In this document: positions 63,857 through 64,000 of the stretch, in pieces
Position numbering within the stretch: position 1 is the first letter of the stretch
Layout: every line of letters starts with the position of its first letter
From: Balanoglossus misakiensis
Taxonomy: Eukaryota; Hemichordata
Length of the DNA: 64,000 nucleotides
Direction of reading: 5' to 3'
Assembly: GCA_040954595.2 (NCBI GenBank)
Contig: CM082579.2
Location: 8,804,001-8,868,000, forward strand
The notes under the pieces: model-generated
The model's database searches: none
Told to the model about the DNA's origin: nothing
Seen by the model: the letters and a program-made list of their open reading frames with translations, nothing else
Position numbers and translations under genes: made by a program

Positions 63857-64000
63857 CTAAAAAGATTTAATATTTTGATGAGTAATTTTTGACCTTTTCA
63901 CCACTGTTTCCCTGTATAGGGGGCCAGCATTGCTATTAAAAACAATGGAGTTGGACCAAACCATGGCGGTAAAAGATGGTACATGTACACGTACATATAA

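Overview
The window is animal nuclear DNA: genes are split by GT-AG introns, gene density is low, non-coding DNA is AT-rich, and microsatellites are long. Three kinds of evidence point to a marine invertebrate deuterostome, with a lancelet (Branchiostoma) as best guess at only moderate confidence: an ancestral-type AF4/FMR2 (AFF) gene, a tandem family of SLC7 amino-acid transporter light chains, and a sushi-domain membrane protein built from 1-1 phase modules. No prokaryotic or viral gene was recognised.

Layout. 1-7,082: non-coding, probably an AFF intron. 7,083-18,118 (+): the last ten coding exons of an AFF gene (930 residues plus one split codon), from the serine-rich stretch to the C-terminal homology domain. 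18,119-26,519: AFF 3' UTR or downstream DNA with a PBX-MEIS motif cluster and a field of small hairpins. 26,520-41,325 (+): three complete tandem SLC7 genes (500, 503 and 498 residues), each of nine coding exons; exons 2-9 have identical lengths in all three. 41,821-43,232 (-): a compact gene, not represented by any long ORF, with a TATA box, a non-coding first exon and three coding exons for an 81-residue secreted six-cysteine peptide of unknown family. 45,096-61,633: an uninterrupted array of about 188 copies of an 88-bp, 28% GC satellite with nested multi-unit duplications. 62,165-63,856 (-): the 3' part of a SUSD2-like type I membrane protein (end of a VWD-type region, two sushi domains, one membrane segment, short tail).

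Function. The AFF protein is expected to be a scaffold of the super elongation complex acting on RNA polymerase II elongation. The SLC7 proteins keep the extracellular cysteine used to couple to an SLC3 heavy chain, so they are probably heteromeric amino-acid exchangers. There is no sign that the genes form one pathway; they look like neighbours by position.

Most notable: the six-cysteine peptide gene; the satellite sitting between two ordinary genes; exon 8 of SLC7 copies B and C being 97% identical while exon 7 is 77% identical; a duplicated splice acceptor and a pure-C20 acceptor tract in AFF; and two foldback elements.
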